Assembly (NCBI GenBank): GCA_963377175.1
Contig: CAUJNA010000491.1
Coordinates: forward strand, 1,180,072 to 1,244,071
Reading direction: 5' to 3'
DNA length: 64,000 nucleotides
From: Effrenium voratum
Lineage: Eukaryota; Sar; Dinophyceae; Suessiales; Symbiodiniaceae
Made by a program: the position numbers and the translations under genes. The stretch's first letter is position 1. Every line of letters begins with the position of its first letter. This document shows positions 63,684 to 64,000 of this stretch, one piece after another. The notes beneath the pieces were generated by a model. That model made no database searches and was not told where the DNA came from. It was given only the letters and a program-made list of their open reading frames with translations.

Positions 63684-64000
63684 GAGCCATGGCGACCGCT
63701 GGCCCGGCCATTGCCTTCTTTTCGTACAGCCAAAAGGGCCCGACGTCAGAGGTGAAATGACGAGCGCCGCATGCAGCCCTTTGCCCTTGTCCCGCGCCTC
63801 GTCTGGGGTACAATGGAAGAAGGCCCACCTAAGAGATCGTATTGGCACCAGCCAGATTTGCCATGCCTAGCCCAAAATGGCCAGCCAGTGTAAGCCCAAG
63901 AAAGCTGGGAAGTCGCCCAAGGTCTTATGCAATCCGTTCAGCCACAGCTCCCACCCGTACAGCCTGGAGAATGTCCGCTCTTCTTTTGCAAGACGTCTCA
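63684..64000. other. upstream of small ankyrin gene
   Basis: Open in more than one frame on the minus strand (for example FTSDVGPFWLYEKKAM), so it may hold a further 5' exon of the ankyrin gene. Nothing firmer. Confidence 0.35.

Overview
The window looks like nuclear DNA of a dinoflagellate, most likely a symbiodiniacean or close relative. The evidence is: many short introns, about two thirds of which start with GC rather than GT and nearly all of which end in AG, often followed by G; a plastid protein presequence of the peridinin-plastid kind (signal peptide, then FVP, then a lumen-type second signal); multi-exon ankyrin genes of the FVSHWWG family; spliced-leader-like sequence inside two LTRs; and Ty1/copia elements carrying an extra methyltransferase-like domain. 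Every host gene I can support, and both retrotransposons, read on the minus strand, as expected of a dinoflagellate unidirectional gene cluster.

Layout. 1-3.2 kb: mostly intron or intergenic, with a few weak candidate exons. 3.3-7.6 kb: an unrecognised gene and an ankyrin gene with an FVSHWWG domain. 9.8-10.5 kb: a poly-G tandem repeat into which a 13.9 kb copia-type element (10509-24384) has inserted. Its two 281-bp LTRs are identical by eye and flanked by GGGGG. It carries gag-protease-integrase, a methyltransferase-like segment, RT-RNase H, a 1.1-kilo-residue ORF with Tpt1/KptA-like and nuclease-like parts, a small Tyr-rich ORF and an antisense ORF. 24.8-28.7 kb: an AGC/NDR-like protein kinase gene in at least 12 exons, one intron of which is a 1.1 kb polypyrimidine tract. 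30.5-31.5 kb: a complete three-exon gene for a Cys-rich plastid protein. 32-32.6 kb: exons of an unrecognised, possibly ubiquitin-like gene.

34468-50813: a second, decayed copia-type element with 233-bp LTRs, sitting in a CA/CAGA microsatellite. Its gag-pol reading frame is split by a 7.2 kb terminal-inverted-repeat element (41231-48454, TA duplication) with a large central palindrome; conceptual removal of the insert rejoins gag and protease in frame. 50.8-55.1 kb: microsatellites and a 1-kb satellite with internal 45-bp repeats. 55.2-64 kb: weak exon candidates, then an alpha/beta hydrolase gene in 12 tiny exons and a second small ankyrin gene.

The host genes show no operon-like functional link. 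The main biological interest is in the retrotransposons: element 1 adds RNA-processing-type domains (Tpt1-like, EEP-like) and a methyltransferase-like domain to a copia backbone, and both elements carry spliced-leader-like sequence in sense orientation near the start of the LTR.
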